From contig JAJRBS010000128.1 of NCBI GenBank assembly GCA_028679325.1, positions 1 through 8,511 of the forward strand: a stretch of DNA of 8,511 nucleotides, in the 5' to 3' direction. Every line of letters begins with the position of its first letter. Position 1 is the first letter of the stretch. This stretch comes from Methanoregulaceae archaeon (GTDB lineage: Archaea; Halobacteriota; Methanomicrobia; Methanomicrobiales; Methanospirillaceae). Below, in pieces: positions 1 to 6,866 of the stretch. The notes beneath the pieces are model-generated. The model was not told where the DNA came from and did no database searches. It saw nothing but the letters and a program-made list of their open reading frames with translations. A program made the translations under genes and the position numbers.

Positions 1-2
1 AC

Positions 3-638
3 CTCGAAGCCCCGTCACCGCTCTTCTTCTTTCCTCCGGATGATGACCTTCTCACGAAGGAAGGCCTCGTACAGGTGATCCGGGAAAAAGGGACAGTCCT
101 GCTGGGTCTCATCTTCCCCACGCCTCCCTACATTGCCGATATCGTCGTGCCTCAGCTCCGCCGGAGCCTAGAGGCAATCCGTGCCCTTCTGGAGAGGAAC
201 GGATTTGTCGTCCATGCTGCAGGGTGCGAGATGCAGGATCTCTCCTGCATCCTCCTCTTCGAGCTTGCCAGCGGTTCGGCCCCCCTTGCACGGCGGCATA
301 CCGGGCCTCCGGTCTGGAACCAGCAAAATGCCGACAAGTTCTCCCTGAAGTACCGCGACGGGCCGGCCTCGCAGCTCCTGTCCGGCCCCTTTATCGAGGA
401 AGGCCGTTACATGGTGGAAGTCCGGAGGAGATTTACGGAGGCAGAAGATCTCCTGCGATCACCTGAAGTGCTCGAGGTGAGCCTGGGAAAGCATGTCCGG
501 GTGTCCCTCGAAAAGGGCTGGAAGGTACATCGTGACGGGGACTGCTGGTCCGCAGGGTCTGCCCCCTTCATCACGCGGTTTTTCCAGAGAGAGTCTCCCC
601 TGACACGGATACGACGGCTCGGAAAAAAACGTCAATAG
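3..638 (+). CDS. cca: CCA-adding tRNA nucleotidyltransferase, archaeal class I (C-terminal part, gene starts before window)
   Basis: This enzyme adds or repairs the CCA end of tRNAs using CTP and ATP. Only the last 211 residues lie in the window. The reading frame is open from position 3 and runs through LEAPSPLFFFPPDDDLLTKE, so the GTG at 75 is an internal codon, not the start. The catalytic nucleotidyltransferase head lies upstream and is not visible. The visible part matches the body and tail domains of archaeal CCA enzymes: a D-I-(V)-P-Q-L stretch near residue 46, GPPVW at about 101-105, FIEEGRYMVEV at about 130-140 and GKHVR at about 162-166. The C-terminus is basic. The gene fits the tRNA gene at 7054-7138, which encodes no CCA. 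I recognise the family from these motifs and see no frameshift. Confidence 0.9.
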   Translation, partial: LEAPSPLFFFPPDDDLLTKEGLVQVIREKGTVLLGLIFPTPPYIADIVVPQLRRSLEAIRALLERNGFVVHAAGCEMQDLSCILLFELASGSAPLARRHTGPPVWNQQNADKFSLKYRDGPASQLLSGPFIEEGRYMVEVRRRFTEAEDLLRSPEVLEVSLGKHVRVSLEKGWKVHRDGDCWSAGSAPFITRFFQRESPLTRIRRLGKKRQ

Positions 639-640
639 AT

Positions 641-652
641 TGATATAAAAGG
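641..652 (+). promoter_or_regulatory. box A (TATA) promoter of the pilin-like PKD gene
   Basis: The sequence TGATATAAAAGG lies just after the cca stop codon and resembles an archaeal TATA box. Transcription would start about 27 nt downstream, near 670-676, giving a leader of roughly 60 nt before the ATG at 736. This is inferred from spacing and composition only. Confidence 0.45.
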
Positions 653-675
653 AAAAAAGACCTCTCCATTAACCG

Positions 676-723
676 GAATGCCTCCCGGCGCACGGGAAAT
701 GAGGCGATGCAAGGCCGGCATTC
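676..723 (+). promoter_or_regulatory. Structured 5' leader ahead of the pilin-like gene
   Basis: GAATGCC (676-682) and GGCATTC (717-723) form a perfect 7-bp inverted repeat. Inside it, TCCCG (683-687) pairs with CGGGA (693-697) around a 5-nt loop. The outer stem starts near the predicted transcription start and ends 3 nt before the ribosome site GGTGA (727-731). Folding could therefore influence access to that site. The pairing is seen directly; a regulatory role is inference. Confidence 0.4.
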
Positions 724-735
724 AAAGGTGACACG

Positions 736-2007
736 ATGGAGAGAGAATCCGCAGTATCCCAAATTTTCCTGGCCCTGATCCTCGCAGTGGCGATTATCGT
801 CGTTGCCGTGGTGATCGTCCTTCTCCTGTTCCCCCCCGCACCGGGCGGGATCCCCTCGTTCTCGGCCAATGCCGAGAGCTCGGGCGGGGTTGTTTACCTC
901 TACCACGACGGAGGAAACGATCTCTTCGAAGGATCGACCCTGTTTTTGGTGAATGGCATACAGGTGCCCCGGAACGCCGTCACCTTCCTCCACGGGCAGG
1001 ACTGGCCCTGGACTGAAGGCGAGACGATCCGGCTGGACCAGCAGGTGACCGGACCTCCCGGGCAGGTGGAGGTGATCTATGCCCGGGGTAGCGACCGTGT
1101 CGTTGTTTACTCGCACGAGTTCGGGACCCTGACACCTGTCATCACCCCCACCCCATCGACACCGGCAACAGGGGTTCCCACTTCAATACCAAGGACGGAA
1201 ACCTTGACGCCAACGACATCTATTGCAACAACCGTCCCAACTCCGACCCCCCCTGTTCCTCTCCCACCCGTTGCGTTGTTCTCCGGCATCCCGAGAGACG
1301 GCGGTGCTCCCCTGACCGTCCAGTTCGAGGATCTCTCCACCGGAGAACCGGACTCATGGTCCTGGAGTTTTGGCGATGGACGAGGATCTCCTGAAAGGGA
1401 CCCCTCGCACGTTTATGCCGATCCCGGGGACTACACGATCAGCCTGACCGTCTCGAACAGCCAGGGCTCGAATACCCGGATCCAGAGCTCGTATATCACG
1501 GTGAAGAAGCCGGTTGTGCAGGACGTTTACCTGGAGAGCAGCACCGGCTCTCTTCTGCCCGAAGGTTCCTTCAGGTTCGTGGTGTCCGGCCCGGCAGGGA
1601 CGATTAAGATCGGCGGACAGGAGTACAAGTTCCAGGATGGAGACTGGGTGGAGCTCTACCCTGGGGATGTCTCATCAGGAACCATCGCTGTGAACGAGGG
1701 GGGTATTTCTGAATTCTCCTTCTCGGACGTCAGAATGATGGTGGATGGCCAGGAAGTCCGGAAGGGGATCGTCTCGGGTATCAACGTCCCTGACTATAGC
1801 GGGCTCTCATCCACCATGACTGTCATGGTCCCCTTACCCGACCCCCGATTTATCCTTTTTGTCGATGAGATGAAGATCATGCCCCCAGCCTCCGGAACGA
1901 TCGTTCTTGCTGGTATCGGCCCTGAAAGTTCCGGTGGGATGTATGTCGCTGCAAAGAGCGGTTCTCTCTCCTTTACGGGCAGTGCCGGGGTATCTACCCT
2001 GAAATAA
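736..2007 (+). CDS. Type IV pilin N-terminal domain and PKD domain surface protein
   Basis: This 423-residue protein is probably membrane-anchored and exposed at the cell surface. Its N-terminus MERESAVSQIF followed by a hydrophobic segment (about 9-32) resembles the archaeal type IV pilin N-terminal domain family. Residues 45-125 form a beta-rich region that completes that domain. A Thr/Pro/Val-rich linker (about 131-178) follows, then a PKD domain (about 179-256) with the hallmark WSWSFGDG near 208-215 and a GDYTISLTVS strand near 231-240. The last ~165 residues are Gly/Ser-rich, probably beta-structured, and match no family I recognise. The start ATG is supported by GGTGA four bases upstream. 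It could serve adhesion or an envelope role; the sequence does not say which. A T-rich terminator follows. Confidence 0.85.
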   Translation: MERESAVSQIFLALILAVAIIVVAVVIVLLLFPPAPGGIPSFSANAESSGGVVYLYHDGGNDLFEGSTLFLVNGIQVPRNAVTFLHGQDWPWTEGETIRLDQQVTGPPGQVEVIYARGSDRVVVYSHEFGTLTPVITPTPSTPATGVPTSIPRTETLTPTTSIATTVPTPTPPVPLPPVALFSGIPRDGGAPLTVQFEDLSTGEPDSWSWSFGDGRGSPERDPSHVYADPGDYTISLTVSNSQGSNTRIQSSYITVKKPVVQDVYLESSTGSLLPEGSFRFVVSGPAGTIKIGGQEYKFQDGDWVELYPGDVSSGTIAVNEGGISEFSFSDVRMMVDGQEVRKGIVSGINVPDYSGLSSTMTVMVPLPDPRFILFVDEMKIMPPASGTIVLAGIGPESSGGMYVAAKSGSLSFTGSAGVSTLK

Positions 2008-2008
2008 A

Positions 2009-2023
2009 TTTTTCCGTCTTTTT
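2009..2023 (+). terminator. T-run terminator after the PKD gene
   Basis: Two TTTTT runs (2009-2013 and 2019-2023) follow the stop codon within 16 nt. Archaeal intrinsic termination uses such T-runs without needing a hairpin, and no strong hairpin is visible here. Confidence 0.5.
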
Positions 2024-2036
2024 CAGATAAGAAAGG

Positions 2037-2043
2037 CTATATT
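2037..2043 (+). promoter_or_regulatory. box A promoter of the anchored ectodomain gene
   Basis: CTATATT preceded by a purine-rich GAAAGG could act as TATA box plus BRE. The predicted start is near 2067, about 12-15 nt before the GTG start codons. With the T-runs just upstream, it suggests a new transcription unit that may include the marker 8 gene. Confidence 0.4.
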
Positions 2044-2078
2044 GATTCAGGTGAGAAATTTAGTCGTTTTCAGGTGAT

Positions 2079-2966
2079 GTGGTGCAGAGAATACCGGCTC
2101 TCTTCTTTTTTCTCCTGGCGTTCCTCCTGGTGCTGCCCGCATCCGGTGCTATCGAGGAGAAGGTGATCATTTATCAGACAGACTTCTCGGCCGACCCCGG
2201 CTGGATGACCAACAACCCGTCCTATTACTACTGGGATGTTGGTAAGCAGGCCTACCACTTCCAGAGCGAGGGCGGGACCAATGGCTACAGCTTCATCCCG
2301 GTCACCTATGACGGCGGGCCATTCGTCCTTGAGTACGACGTGTTCATCGAGAGTATCGAGCGCGATGGGGCTATCAGGTTCGGTCTCACGGGAACAGAGA
2401 TGGATATATCGCGGGGTACGGTGGTCCTTGGGGATTTCGGCCAGACGATTTACGGGAATATCATGTCCCTCCTGGTCATCGACCCGAACAACCATCTCTA
2501 CCAGACCTCCAGCCGGGCCGATGACTACTGCGGGCAGCTCCCGAATTGTTACACCAGGGAGTTTGCCCTGAACACGACCTATCATGTGGTGATCCGGTAT
2601 AACGACCAGATGAACCAGGCCGACATCAAGGTCACGACTCCGGACACCGGAGAGCTGGTCTGGGGATACTTTGTCGGTATCGGAAACGACATGCATTCCC
2701 TGTCCCGGCTGGCCATCACCACGAAGGGAGACTACGCCATCGGGAACAAGGCGATCGGGTCGATAGACAACGTGGTCTTCTCCACCTTCCGCGAGGTCAC
2801 ACCTACCCCGACCACCGTCCCGACCCTGGTCCCCACTTCGGCCACCCCGACCCGCACGCCGACCCCGACACCGACACCCACCGAATCGGCGGGAAGCCAC
2901 GTGGTCCTTGTCCTGGCGTTGGTCGCGGCTGGAGTAATCCTGGTTTGGGCTGACAGGAGACGATAG
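2079..2966 (+). CDS. Secreted, C-terminally anchored protein with beta-rich (jelly-roll-like) ectodomain
   Basis: This 295-residue protein has a signal peptide (about 1-24, hydrophobic core FFFLLAFLLVLP, likely cleaved after ASGA). Residues 25-239 are rich in beta strands and aromatics and end with GSIDNVVFSTF, a pattern seen at the edge of concanavalin-like or LamG-type jelly rolls. That fold is an inference. Cys151 and Cys157 could form a disulfide. A Thr/Pro repeat linker (241-269) leads to a transmembrane helix (about 273-290) and a basic ADRRR tail, so the ectodomain is displayed on the cell surface. Two tandem GTG codons (2079 and 2082) could be the start; GGTGAT ends at 2078, so the second has better spacing. 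The stop is 18 nt before the next gene, suggesting co-transcription. Ligand binding, such as sugar, is possible but unproven. Confidence 0.75.
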   Translation: MVQRIPALFFFLLAFLLVLPASGAIEEKVIIYQTDFSADPGWMTNNPSYYYWDVGKQAYHFQSEGGTNGYSFIPVTYDGGPFVLEYDVFIESIERDGAIRFGLTGTEMDISRGTVVLGDFGQTIYGNIMSLLVIDPNNHLYQTSSRADDYCGQLPNCYTREFALNTTYHVVIRYNDQMNQADIKVTTPDTGELVWGYFVGIGNDMHSLSRLAITTKGDYAIGNKAIGSIDNVVFSTFREVTPTPTTVPTLVPTSATPTRTPTPTPTPTESAGSHVVLVLALVAAGVILVWADRRR

Positions 2967-2984
2967 GCTTCCCGGGAGATGCAT

Positions 2985-3845
2985 ATGACTGAAAAACACG
3001 AGGAACACGTTATCGAGGCGATTGGGCGATGCAGGATCCTGATCAGGGATGGAAAGGTCGTCGAGGTTAGCCCCCCGCTTATCCGGGAATGCCCCCTGGC
3101 CCGGAGGTTCGCGATGCCGGTCGGAGAAATAACACCTGAGGCAGTAAAGAAAAACATCGAGCACCGGATCAAATCCTTCGGGATGTGCGGTCCGGGCCGG
3201 AAGGTGCTGATGACCGGCGAGTTCGTCGGCTTCGGTGCATCGGAACTGATCAGTTTCGGCCTCTCTTCCGGGACGTTCGATGCCGCGGTCATCGCCTGCG
3301 AGGGTGCAGGGACGGTGATTGCCACCACGCCCCCGCTAGTGCAGGGGATAGGCGGGAGGATGTCGGGGCTGGTCCGGACGGTGCCCATCCCGGAGGTGAT
3401 CGCGGAGATCGAATTGAACGGTGGTATCGTTCCCTTCCGCGGGGATGCCCGTATGGACCAGCTCGAAGGCGTCCGGGTGGCCGTCTCTGAAGGACTCGCC
3501 AGGGTCGCGGTCACTATCGCCCTTCCTTCCGACGCACGGGAGATCCGTTCGGCGCTTCCCGGTGCCTTCATCATCGCCGTACACACCACGGGGATCTCCG
3601 ATGACGATGCACGGGTGCTGGCGGAGTACGCGGACATCATCACCGCCTGCGCCTCCCGGGCCGTCCGCGAGGTCGCGGGCAGACGAGCCCTCCTCCAGGC
3701 CGGGACCTCGGTGCCGGTCTTTGCCATGACGAAGGCGGCCAAGGACCTGCTGCTTGAGAAGGTGAAGGCTACCGACGGCCAGTTCATGGTGACCGGATCT
3801 GAACTGCCCTTCCGGGGGACCCGGGAACCCGAACCCCTGGTGTGA
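2985..3845 (+). CDS. Methanogenesis marker 8 protein (DUF2099 family)
   Basis: This 286-residue cytoplasmic protein matches the family called methanogenesis marker protein 8, which is largely confined to methanogens and has no settled biochemical role. Recognisable features, numbered from the upstream ATG at 2979, are GRCRILIRDGKVVEV (16-30), RECPLARRF (36-44), FGMCGPGR (67-74), the Gly-rich ACEGAGTVIATTPPLVQGIG (106-125) and TGSELPFRG (272-280). Five cysteines (18, 38, 70, 107, 224) are present; Cys38 and Cys70 sit in the motif-like segments and could bind metal or a cofactor, which is inference. ATG codons occur at 2979 and 2985. GGGAG at 2974-2978 gives six bases of spacing only for the second, so I chose that. 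It follows the anchored surface protein gene closely and is probably in the same operon. Confidence 0.88.
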   Translation: MTEKHEEHVIEAIGRCRILIRDGKVVEVSPPLIRECPLARRFAMPVGEITPEAVKKNIEHRIKSFGMCGPGRKVLMTGEFVGFGASELISFGLSSGTFDAAVIACEGAGTVIATTPPLVQGIGGRMSGLVRTVPIPEVIAEIELNGGIVPFRGDARMDQLEGVRVAVSEGLARVAVTIALPSDAREIRSALPGAFIIAVHTTGISDDDARVLAEYADIITACASRAVREVAGRRALLQAGTSVPVFAMTKAAKDLLLEKVKATDGQFMVTGSELPFRGTREPEPLV

Positions 3846-3897
3846 GGCGGGGTCTTCAACCTCTTCCTTTCTCCTGTCAGCGACCTTCCCGAAAAAA

Positions 3898-4470
3898 ATG
3901 GCCCTCATGAATCTGCTTCCTTCCCTGGTTCTCATCGGCCTGGCACTGGCCATGGACTGCCTGGCCGTTTCCTTCACCATCGGGGCCTGCCAGAGGACCC
4001 GGAAGCTTGAAGCCGCTCTGATCCTTGGTCTCATGTTCGGGCTCTTCCAGGCGGGGATGACGCTCCTCGGCTGGCTCCTCGGTTCAGGGTTCGCGTCGAG
4101 CATCTCGGCCTATGATCACGTCGTCGCTTCAGCCCTTCTCTTCCTCATCGGTGCGAAGATGATCATCGATGGTATCCGGGATGGCGGGGGGGAGAGCCCG
4201 CCGGATATCTTCAGCCTGCCGACCGTCATCCTGCTGGCTGTGGCCACGAGCATCGATGCCCTGGCAATCGGGATCAGCTTTGCCTTCCTCCAGGTCTCCC
4301 CCATCCTGCCGGCGGTCGTCATCGGCGTTATTGCTGCCGGCGTATCGGTCATCGGCGTTTTTGCTGGAGGGAAGGCGGGGAGGGTTCTTGGCCGCCGCGT
4401 GGATATTATCGGAGGAGTGATCCTGATTCTCATCGGGATCAGGATTCTGGTCGAACACACGATGGCGTGA
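3898..4470 (+). CDS. mntP: Manganese efflux pump, MntP family
   Basis: This 190-residue integral membrane protein has six predicted hydrophobic helices (about 8-30, 37-62, 72-93, 107-130, 134-157, 168-185), the size and topology of MntP (DUF204). It exports Mn(II) and prevents manganese overload. The two family motifs with membrane aspartates are present: ALAMDCLAVS in helix 1 (Asp20) and ATSIDALAIG in helix 4 (Asp120). They form the internal two-fold repeat of the family. The Lys/Gly-rich GGKAGRVLGRR loop before the last helix is also typical. The ATG at 3898 has no clear ribosome site; the ATG at 3907 is an alternative. It lies 52 nt after the marker 8 gene on the same strand, with a pyrimidine-rich stretch between, so co-transcription is possible but not certain. 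No Mn riboswitch is evident in that short gap. Confidence 0.9.
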   Translation: MALMNLLPSLVLIGLALAMDCLAVSFTIGACQRTRKLEAALILGLMFGLFQAGMTLLGWLLGSGFASSISAYDHVVASALLFLIGAKMIIDGIRDGGGESPPDIFSLPTVILLAVATSIDALAIGISFAFLQVSPILPAVVIGVIAAGVSVIGVFAGGKAGRVLGRRVDIIGGVILILIGIRILVEHTMA

Positions 4471-4704
4471 AGAATAGAAAAACCATACGGGTATCACTTC
4501 TGCTTTTGCAGGCCGTTCATGTTGTGTGATTCTTTGGCCCTGAATATCCCATTTTCGGCCCGCACGGCTCCAGGTTAAACATCCACTGGCAGACATCATA
4601 TCCCTTAGTCGTCGGGAAGGTCTCAGCATGAAGACAGGAAAATGCGATTCCAGAACAGGGTATCGGTATCACGGATTCGTCTTCCGAGGGACCGCGAGGA
4701 GAAC
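4471..4704. other. Intergenic gap without a supported gene
   Basis: This 234-nt stretch has lower GC than mntP. I see a small CTGC-TTTT-GCAG hairpin (4504-4515 region), possibly marking the mntP transcript end. A weak box A, CATCATATCC (about 4594-4603), could drive the 99-residue gene. An in-frame ATG at 4642 could extend that gene by 21 residues. I see no convincing RNA gene. Confidence 0.4.
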
Positions 4705-5004
4705 ATGGGGATATTCAGATACGAGAACAAGTACTCAGCACCGACCCGGGAACAGCGGGAACGGTACATGAAAGGAGAGGTCGAGGAGCACCATTTCGGG
4801 CCGGACGGGCAGATCACCCTCCTCCTCTATCCCGAAGCGGCCTACCTCAAGGACGATATCGACGGGGTGCGGATCCTTTTTGCCGGGGTCCGGGACATGA
4901 CTCTCGCTCCCGAAGAGGCAAAGAGGCTGGTGGACGACCACGAGACCCGGGAGAAGGCTTCGATCTCGTTCAGGACGGGCGATCATACTCTGTCGGAGCC
5001 GTGA
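4705..5004 (+). CDS. Small conserved-looking protein of unknown function
   Basis: This predicted cytoplasmic protein of 99 residues begins MGIFRYENKYSAPTREQR. It is charged and soluble, with no signal peptide, membrane segment, or cysteines. Residues 1-30 are rich in Arg, Glu and Tyr and probably helical. Residues 34-65 look like beta strands (GQITLLLYPEA, GVRILFAGV). Residues 68-80 (APEEAKRLVDDHE) look like a helix. I do not recognise a family. I chose the ATG at 4705 because GAGGAG sits three bases upstream. An ATG at 4642 in the same frame would add 21 Arg-rich residues with poorer codon use. High third-position GC supports coding. It ends 56 nt before a convergent gene. Confidence 0.7.
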   Translation: MGIFRYENKYSAPTREQRERYMKGEVEEHHFGPDGQITLLLYPEAAYLKDDIDGVRILFAGVRDMTLAPEEAKRLVDDHETREKASISFRTGDHTLSEP

Positions 5005-5012
5005 CCGCTGCC

Positions 5013-5037
5013 GTCGGTTTTGACTCCCTTTTCCGAC
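5013..5037 (+). terminator. Terminator between convergent genes
   Basis: GTCGG (5013-5017) and CCGAC (5033-5037) form a 5-bp stem around a loop holding two T-rich runs. It follows the plus-strand 99-residue gene and lies in the gap shared with the convergent MCM-like gene, so it may end plus-strand transcripts. Confidence 0.4.
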
Positions 5038-5060
5038 CCACCATAAATGAGATCGAGAAC

Positions 5061-6314
5061 TTACGCCTTCACCAAACGGTTGTCAAGAACTTTTATCCTG
5101 TCATGCCCGGGTTTTATCAATAATCCGTGCCGGTTGAGCGTATCGAGAGCCTCGTCAAAGTCCCCTTCGTTCTTGAACGAGGTAATATGTGACCGCACAT
5201 CCCGCAGAGGAACAGAGGTCTCAAGTCCGAAAAGTTCAACGAGATTAAGGTAGAGTTTCCGTGACCGGTCATCCAGACGGTAGAGGCGCGATACCTCGTA
5301 TTGCGTACTCACCACTTTCCTGGCCCGATAGTACATGTCAGACCAGAGATCGACAGCCTGGTTGACATCCTTTTTCGACAGCTTCAGGTGAGCATGGTAC
5401 CGGGCGAACGAGCGACTCAGACGGGGAACAAGGGAACTGAAGTCCTGCTTGTAGGGAACCCAGCCTGAACCCTTGAACTCCTCGACGACAGTATAGAACG
5501 TATCGGTCACATACGACTCGAGCGACGGGGGGATCTCCGGTCTCAAAATGAGGGAGTCAAGGATAAAACCCGTCACCAGGGGATTGAGGCTCTGCATGTC
5601 GAGGGAATAGCTGTTCGAAGGCCGGACTTCGATGTCTTCCAACACGACCGGAATATGCATGGGGAGCTGTTCGGGATTCAGATACGCGAGATTGACCTCA
5701 TCGGCTCCGGTATTCCCAACCTTTTTTTCCTTGTCGGATATCGTATAGAAAATGGGTGATGTGCTCTTCCTGAATTCCTGGGGTATAATACCCAGGCTCT
5801 TCTTAAAGCCAAGCCACGGCTTTCTTTTTCCCAGGATGGCAGCGTTTACTCCACCCGTTTCTTCTGAAAGAGGAGGTGAAGAGACCGCGTAGAGAGCAGA
5901 GCAGAGGGCAATCCCGTCGACAACTTCTTCTTCTCCGATATAGGGCATCGTAAAATAATGATGAATTTCTTCCGGGCTGATGATTCCACGTCGGGTATAG
6001 AGCACATTCGGGTCGAGTAATGACCAGGAATCGACATATTTTACGACGAGTGTATAGTACCCGGCACGATCTTTCATGATATCCTGTCTGACTTCCGGGA
6101 CAGATGCGTGGATGAGGGTCCCGTTTTCGGGAGGCTGGCAGTGGGCGACATACACCTCCCGTTTGGGGGTCTGGAGGAAAGGTGATGGATCGAGACAGAA
6201 GACGGCGCCGGAGGAATGTATCTGCCGGACAAAACCTGTGTCCTCCCGTGAAAATATCAGTTCCTTCTCTATTGCGGAAAGACTATGCCCGTAGATCCGG
6301 TTTTTCAGTGACAT
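5061..6314 (-). CDS. MCM-like protein: AAA+ lid and winged helix without Walker motifs (putative)
   Basis: The reading frame of 417 codons is well supported by its length and by GGAGG five bases before its ATG. I see no signal peptide or membrane helix, so it is probably cytoplasmic. The C-terminal third resembles archaeal MCM replicative helicases. Residues about 266-333, including RLSRSFARYHAHLKLSKKDV followed by NQAVDLW, look like the AAA+ lid (compare the MCM pattern of a helix with A-x-A-K-M-R-L-S and then EDVERAI). Residues about 345-411 look like the MCM winged helix, ending in EALDTLNRHGLLIKPG. YIGEEEVVDGIALCSALYA (125-143) recalls the MCM segment before Walker A. No GxxGxGK[ST] motif or acidic Walker B is visible: GGVNAAILGKRKPW (154-167) and VVLEDIEVRPS (223-233) occupy those places, and the core is too short. 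It may bind DNA or MCM without hydrolysing ATP. This assignment is by eye and uncertain; GC is lower than in neighbouring genes. Confidence 0.55.
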   Translation of the reverse strand: MSLKNRIYGHSLSAIEKELIFSREDTGFVRQIHSSGAVFCLDPSPFLQTPKREVYVAHCQPPENGTLIHASVPEVRQDIMKDRAGYYTLVVKYVDSWSLLDPNVLYTRRGIISPEEIHHYFTMPYIGEEEVVDGIALCSALYAVSSPPLSEETGGVNAAILGKRKPWLGFKKSLGIIPQEFRKSTSPIFYTISDKEKKVGNTGADEVNLAYLNPEQLPMHIPVVLEDIEVRPSNSYSLDMQSLNPLVTGFILDSLILRPEIPPSLESYVTDTFYTVVEEFKGSGWVPYKQDFSSLVPRLSRSFARYHAHLKLSKKDVNQAVDLWSDMYYRARKVVSTQYEVSRLYRLDDRSRKLYLNLVELFGLETSVPLRDVRSHITSFKNEGDFDEALDTLNRHGLLIKPGHDRIKVLDNRLVKA

Positions 6315-6319
6315 GATGG

Positions 6320-6373
6320 CCTCCGGATGATGTGATCACTGAGCACGCGTACACTGATACGACCATTCATAAG
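6320..6373 (-). promoter_or_regulatory. Promoter, direct repeats and ribosome site of the MCM-like gene
   Basis: On the minus strand CTTATGAATGG (6363-6373) may be the TATA box, predicting a start near 6342. GGAGG (6320-6324) lies five bases before the ATG at 6312-6314. Between them the hexamer CACTGA (plus strand) occurs twice, at 6337-6342 and 6352-6357, across the predicted start, and could be an operator. A T-rich terminator upstream shows that the gene probably has its own promoter. Confidence 0.4.
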
Positions 6374-6400
6374 AGGTAATCGGTTGGACTCTGTGAAAGT

Positions 6401-6419
6401 GAAAATAAATAAATAAAAA
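6401..6419 (-). terminator. T-rich terminator of the double winged-helix gene
   Basis: On the minus strand the bases just after the stop codon read TTTTTATTTATTTATTTTC. Such a U-rich tract is a typical archaeal termination signal. It separates this gene from the MCM-like gene 114 nt further on. Confidence 0.6.
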
Positions 6420-6427
6420 CAGGATCC

Positions 6428-6850
6428 TCACCGATTGATCCGTGATCTCGCCGGATAGCCCCATGTCTCAAGTTCTTCAATTGCCCTCTCGATCTGCTCC
6501 GGGGTTAAACCGTAGGTTACCTCAATCTCACGGGACGAGGGGGCGGCATCAGGATCATCGAGAAAATAGTACAGGACGTTTTTTGTTTCTGCACGTACCT
6601 TCTCATATAATTCATCGATACTCTCATCGCCGAATAAATTATATTTCCATCCCAGCGGGGAGAGTTCTCCCGCGGTTCTGTCTTCCGCGATGAAGAGCTC
6701 TTTTTCTGCGAGCGAGGAAAAGGCGTCCATTACTTCATTATTCTCGAGGCCTGTCCTGTCTGCGACGGTCGTTGCCGGAAGAGGGTCTTCTTCACTCTGG
6801 AGAAATTTAAGCACTATCCTTTCTTCCAGGCTTAAACGAAGGTTCATCAT
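6428..6850 (-). CDS. Small protein with two predicted winged-helix domains
   Basis: This 140-residue, acidic, cytoplasmic protein is probably a transcription regulator or DNA-binding adaptor. Residues about 6-70 look like a winged helix: LSLEERIVLKFLQ, then TTVADRTGLENNEV as the turn-helix, then ELFIAEDRTAGELSPLGWKY as the wing. Residues about 90-135 look like a second one, with EVTYGLTPEQIERAIEELETWGYP as the recognition part. Two ATG codons (6850 and 6847) could start it; GGTGG (6855-6859) gives four or seven bases of spacing. I do not recognise a named family. It lies upstream of the MCM-like gene on the same strand but is separated by a terminator. Low GC matches that neighbour. A 10-bp palindrome in its promoter could be an autoregulatory site, which is inference. 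Confidence 0.7.
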   Translation of the reverse strand: MMNLRLSLEERIVLKFLQSEEDPLPATTVADRTGLENNEVMDAFSSLAEKELFIAEDRTAGELSPLGWKYNLFGDESIDELYEKVRAETKNVLYYFLDDPDAAPSSREIEVTYGLTPEQIERAIEELETWGYPARSRINR

Positions 6851-6866
6851 ATATCCACCGTTCCCA

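Noticed and set aside
75..638. GTG at 75 as the start of a 187-residue gene
   Set aside because: The frame is open back to the window edge and the upstream residues continue the archaeal CCA enzyme sequence, so the gene is partial, not short.
571..1340. Minus-strand open frames opposite the pilin-like gene
   Set aside because: They are antisense to a gene with a clear pilin-like helix, PKD domain and ribosome site, and lack supporting features of their own.
2808..2882. Tandem repeat of CCGAC/ACC units
   Set aside because: It is the low-complexity DNA of the Thr/Pro linker in the anchored surface protein, not an independent repeat.
3846..3897. Manganese riboswitch ahead of mntP
   Set aside because: The gap is only 52 nt, and I see none of the conserved paired structure of the yybP-ykoY class.
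2070..4103. Long minus-strand open frames opposite the surface protein, marker 8 and mntP genes (up to 375 codons)
   Set aside because: They lie opposite well-identified plus-strand genes in high-GC DNA, have low-complexity Arg/Ser/Pro/Gly composition and no recognisable domains.
4628..4750. Forty-codon open frame starting at ATG 4628
   Set aside because: It overlaps the 99-residue gene in another frame and shows no coding character, although a weak TATA box lies at leaderless distance.
6327..6357. C/D-box-like RNA (ATGATGT then CTGA twice)
   Set aside because: The spacing between C and D-like boxes is only 5 nt, too short for a guide, and the stretch lies opposite the leader of the MCM-like gene.
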